From Actinomycetota bacterium (GTDB taxonomy: Bacteria > Actinomycetota > Actinomycetes > Actinomycetales > Microbacteriaceae): a stretch of 6,124 nucleotides of DNA. The stretch lies in the NCBI GenBank assembly GCA_009699665.1, contig WLNS01000079.1:1-6124 (forward strand), in the 5' to 3' direction. The position numbers and the translations under genes are program-made. Below are positions 1 through 6,124 of this stretch, piece by piece (the first letter of the stretch is position 1; every line of letters starts with the position of its first letter). A model generated the notes under the pieces. It did no database searches and was not told the origin of the DNA. It saw nothing but the letters and a program-made list of their open reading frames with translations.

Positions 1-1
1 C

Positions 2-3497
<3,496 letters not shown>

Positions 3498-3505
<8 letters not shown>

Positions 3506-4952
3506 TCCACAGGGGTTCCTGCGAACACGCGATCGAGAGCTGCCGCAACGGCGACCCATTCCTCTGCGTGTCAAGGACTGGCATGAGGTTTATGAACCGG
3601 GCGATCCCGAAGCGCTCAAACGACAAGCGGGACGATGCATGGATTGCGGAGTGCCGTTCTGTCATCAAGGATGTCCGCTCGGAAATCTCATTCCGGAGTG
3701 GAACGATCTGGTCTGGCGCGATGACTTTGAAGCGGCTATCGAACGCTTGCACGCCACAAACAACTTTCCAGAATTTACCGGACGCATCTGCCCCGCTCCT
3801 TGTGAATCCGCGTGTGTGTTGGCGATCAACCAACCTGCCGTCACAATCAAGAACGTCGAGGTGTCGGTCATTGACCACGCCATGGCCAACGGCGGACTCA
3901 CGCCGCATATTCCGCAGCGCCTTACCGAAAAGACGGTCGCCGTTGTCGGTTCCGGCCCCGCCGGACTGGCCGCCGCCCAGCAGCTAACGCGCGCGGGTCA
4001 TACGGTCGTGGTCTTTGAGCGCGACGACCGCATCGGTGGGTTGCTGCGCTATGGCATTCCGGACTTTAAGCTCGAAAAGCACAGCGTGGATTCCCGCATT
4101 GAGCAGATGGAAGCAGAGGGCACGCGGTTTCGCGTTGATACGAATATTGGCGTCGATATCTCGTGGGAGCAATTGAACGAACGGTTTGATGCTGTGGTGG
4201 TCGCCACGGGCGCACTTGCGCCCCGTGACTTAGACATTCCCGGTCGAGACCTTGGTGGAATCCATTTTGCGATGCCATATCTCTCTCAAGCGAACCGACT
4301 CGTCGCCGGGGATAGTGTGCCCGACCACATTTCCGCAGTGGGCAAACACGTCATTATTTTGGGCGGAGGAGATACCGGTGCTGACTGTCTCGGCACGGCC
4401 CATCGACAGGGTGCGGCTTCGGTCACGACACTCGCGATTGGCAAGCCACTGCCGGACAGCCGCCCGGTTTCCGAACCGTGGCCACTCGCGCCCCGGGTCT
4501 TTGAAATCACGTCGGCTCACGAAGAAGGCGGGGAGCGTCAGTTCCTGGTATCGACCGTTGAGTTTCTGGGCGATGCCACTGGCCAAGTTCGTGCTCTGCG
4601 CATTGCAGAGACCGAGTATCGCGACGGTGCTCGGGTGCCGCAGCCGGGTACCGAGCGAGAGATTCCGGCAGACCTTGTTTTGCTCGCGTTGGGCTTCAGC
4701 GGAACAGACGCGGCGGGCCTGAGCGAGCAGACCGACGTGGCGTATGAATCGGGGCTGGCCAAGCGCGATGCACGCTATGCCTCGACCGTACCGGGCACCT
4801 TCATTGCGGGCGACGCCGGCAGAGGTGCGTCGCTCGTCGTATGGGCGATTGCGGAGGGGCGATCCGTGGCCGCCCACGTAGACGCTTACTTGACAGGATC
4901 TACCGTGCTTCCCGCCCCTGTTTTGGCCACCGACCAGGCCTTTTCGCTTTAG
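3498..4952 (+). CDS. gltD: Glutamate synthase (NADPH) small subunit
   Basis: Beta subunit of GOGAT. It takes electrons from NADPH onto FAD and passes them through 4Fe-4S clusters to the FMN of GltB. It is complete at 484 residues, within the usual 470-495 range. The GTG start is chosen for the strong Shine-Dalgarno just before it and because the protein then begins as family members do (MADPQGFL). The N-terminal iron-sulfur domain has Cys47, Cys50, Cys55 and Cys59 (C-x2-C-x4-C-x3-C) and CPAPCESAC with Cys98, Cys102 and Cys106. The FAD-binding Rossmann motif GSGPAG is at 151-156, followed by the RIGGLLRYGIPDFKLEK segment. The NADPH-binding motif GGGDTG is at 289-294. The C-terminal FAD contact GDAGRG is at 438-443, followed by SLVVWAIAEGRS. 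It overlaps gltB by 8 bases, so the subunits are probably translationally coupled. Related FAD enzymes such as dihydropyrimidine dehydrogenase share this fold, but the adjacent gltB settles the assignment. Confidence 0.97.
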
Positions 4953-4971
4953 AACGTGAACGACAAGAAGA

Positions 4972-5007
4972 TACGTGCGAGAGAGACGCCAGAGACAGGC
5001 GCACGTA
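4972..5007. repeat. Perfect 8-bp inverted repeat with a 20-base loop
   Basis: TACGTGCG (4972-4979) is matched by its exact reverse complement CGCACGTA (5000-5007). The 20 bases between the arms are 4980-4999. Pairing stops on both sides of the arms (A/A outside, A/G inside). The sequence after the right arm has no T-tract, which argues against an intrinsic terminator. It could be an operator with separated half-sites, an RNA stem in the leader of pyk, or a chance match. The repeat is seen directly; any function is inference. Confidence 0.5.
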
Positions 5008-5017
5008 ACACCATAAC

Positions 5018-5023
5018 GAGGAG
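5018..5023 (+). promoter_or_regulatory. Ribosome binding site of pyk
   Basis: GAGGAG contains the AGGAG core and ends nine bases before the ATG at 5033, a normal spacing. It supports that ATG as the start, and the protein then aligns with pyruvate kinases from its first residues. Confidence 0.75.
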
Positions 5024-5032
5024 ACGCACGGA

Positions 5033-6124
5033 ATGAGACGAGCAAAAATCGTTGCCACACTGGGACCGGCAACATCTACCTACGAAACTATTCGCGGAAT
5101 CATTGACGCTGGCGTCGACGTCGCCCGCATGAATCTCTCCCATGGTTCTCATGACGTACATGAGGCGATCTACCATCACGTGCGCAAAGCTGCCGAAGAT
5201 TCGGGCCGCGCGGTCGCGGTGATGGTCGACCTTCAGGGACCAAAAATTCGCCTCGGAAAGTTTGACGGCGGGCCTTTCGACCTCGCCGTAGGTGACACCT
5301 TCGTGATCACAACGGAGGATATTGTCGGAAATCGTGAGATCTGCTCGACGACGTTCAAGGGTCTCCCACTCGACGTCAAGCCGGGCGATCCACTGCTCAT
5401 CGATGATGGGAAGGTATCGCTCCGTGTCGTCGAGACTGACGGTGTTCGCGTGACGACGACGGTTGAAGTCGCTGGCCCTGTGTCAAATAACAAGGGAATC
5501 AATTTGCCCGGCGTCGCGGTCAATGTGCCGGCGCTTTCAGACAAAGATGAAGCGGATCTGCGATGGGGCCTTCGTCTCGGGGCGGACTACATTGCACTGA
5601 GTTTCGTTCGTGATGCTAAAGACATCGTCAGGGTGCACGAGATTATGGACGAAGAGGGCATCCGCCTGCCGGTAATCGCCAAGATTGAAAAGCCGCAGGC
5701 CGTGGACCACCTCGAGGAGATTGTGGACGCCTTCGATGCCATCATGGTCGCTCGCGGAGACCTTGGCGTCGAGCTGCCCTTGGAAGCTGTTCCGATCGTG
5801 CAAAAAGAGGCCGTTGAAATTTCGCGTCGCTGGGCCAAGCCAGTGATTGTTGCCACGCAGGTTCTCGAATCAATGATTACGAGTCCACGGCCGACGCGCG
5901 CCGAGGCATCTGATTGCGCGAACGCCGTGCTCGATGGAACCGACGCCGTCATGCTGTCCGGCGAGACCAGTGTTGGTGAGTACCCAGTTCTCACGGTCGA
6001 GACGATGGCCAGAATCATTGAGTCGACAGAAGATCACGGACTTCAGCGCATACCGGCACTTGGCTCAAAACCACGAACTCAGGGAGGCGCCATTACTCTT
6101 GCCGCAGCTGAAGTTGCCGACTTC
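5033..6124 (+). CDS. pyk: Pyruvate kinase, 3'-truncated by the window edge
   Basis: Catalyses the last step of glycolysis in the cytoplasm: phosphoenolpyruvate plus ADP gives pyruvate plus ATP. The frame opens at ATG 5033 and is still open at the last base, giving 364 residues of a family length of about 470-490. The start gives MRRAKIVATLGPAT, the standard opening. The active-site set is present at the same positions as in E. coli PykF for Arg32, Asn34, Ser36 and Asp66. The other catalytic parts are the IAKIEKPQ block with Lys217 and metal-ligand Glu219, the second metal ligand Asp243 in MVARGDLGVELP (238-249), Thr275 in VATQVLESM (273-281), and the DAVMLSGET loop (304-312). The lid domain (B) spans about 70-168. 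The missing part is most of the C-terminal domain, which holds the allosteric effector site, so regulation cannot be read here. The segment DLQGPKIRL (66-74) has Lys71 where potassium-dependent enzymes have Glu. It follows gltD by 80 bases and may be read from the same transcript. Confidence 0.97.
   Translation, partial: MRRAKIVATLGPATSTYETIRGIIDAGVDVARMNLSHGSHDVHEAIYHHVRKAAEDSGRAVAVMVDLQGPKIRLGKFDGGPFDLAVGDTFVITTEDIVGNREICSTTFKGLPLDVKPGDPLLIDDGKVSLRVVETDGVRVTTTVEVAGPVSNNKGINLPGVAVNVPALSDKDEADLRWGLRLGADYIALSFVRDAKDIVRVHEIMDEEGIRLPVIAKIEKPQAVDHLEEIVDAFDAIMVARGDLGVELPLEAVPIVQKEAVEISRRWAKPVIVATQVLESMITSPRPTRAEASDCANAVLDGTDAVMLSGETSVGEYPVLTVETMARIIESTEDHGLQRIPALGSKPRTQGGAITLAAAEVADF

Larger units (their letters stand above)
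4953..5032 (+). other. Short spacer between gltD and pyk
   Basis: These 80 bases separate the gltD TAG from the pyk ATG. The spacer is purine-rich on this strand, with AGAGAC at 4982-4987 and 4991-4996. It contains one perfect 8-bp inverted repeat (4972-4979 with 5000-5007) and the pyk ribosome binding site near its end. There is no GC hairpin followed by a T-run, so no intrinsic terminator is visible. No convincing pair of -35 and -10 boxes was found; TTTAGA at 4948 with GATACG at 4970 is too weak to call. Confidence 0.7.

Noticed and set aside
4972..5007. Inverted repeat read as a rho-independent terminator after gltD
   Set aside because: The stem is only 8 bp with a 20-base loop and is followed by AACACCATAACG, with no T-run on the plus strand.
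4230..5075. Minus-strand open frame of 281 codons opposite gltD and the spacer
   Set aside because: It lies antisense to a well-supported gene, runs across the gltD stop and the pyk start, and its translation is rich in Arg and Cys with no recognisable motif. It is best explained as a shadow of the coding frame on the other strand.

Overview
The window carries three adjacent plus-strand housekeeping genes and almost no non-coding sequence. They are the 3' three-quarters of gltB (glutamate synthase large subunit), a complete gltD (glutamate synthase small subunit), and the 5' three-quarters of a pyruvate kinase gene (pyk). The two outer genes are cut by the window edges. No mobile element, RNA gene, CRISPR array, phage gene or plausible new system was found.

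The likely source is a moderately GC-rich actinobacterium (Actinomycetota). The evidence is the protein wording (for example DLQGPKIRLG in pyruvate kinase and GGGDTGADCLG in GltD), a GTG start behind a strong Shine-Dalgarno, and the gene order gltB-gltD-pyk. That neighbourhood is familiar from actinobacterial chromosomes, where lgt and the trp genes often lie just upstream. A Microbacteriaceae-like lineage would fit, but the family-level call is inference.

Layout: 2-3505 is gltB (start missing); 3498-4952 is gltD, overlapping gltB by 8 bases with its ribosome binding site inside gltB; 4953-5032 is an 80-base spacer with one perfect 8-bp inverted repeat and the pyk ribosome binding site; 5033-6124 is pyk (end missing). 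There is no recognisable intrinsic terminator between gltD and pyk, so read-through is possible.

How the genes work together: GltB and GltD form NADPH-dependent glutamate synthase (GOGAT), which makes two glutamates from glutamine and 2-oxoglutarate. With glutamine synthetase it is the main low-ammonium assimilation route. Pyruvate kinase makes pyruvate and ATP from phosphoenolpyruvate and feeds carbon toward the TCA cycle, the source of 2-oxoglutarate. The neighbourhood therefore joins a nitrogen-assimilation enzyme to a carbon-flux enzyme, but shared regulation is not shown by the sequence.
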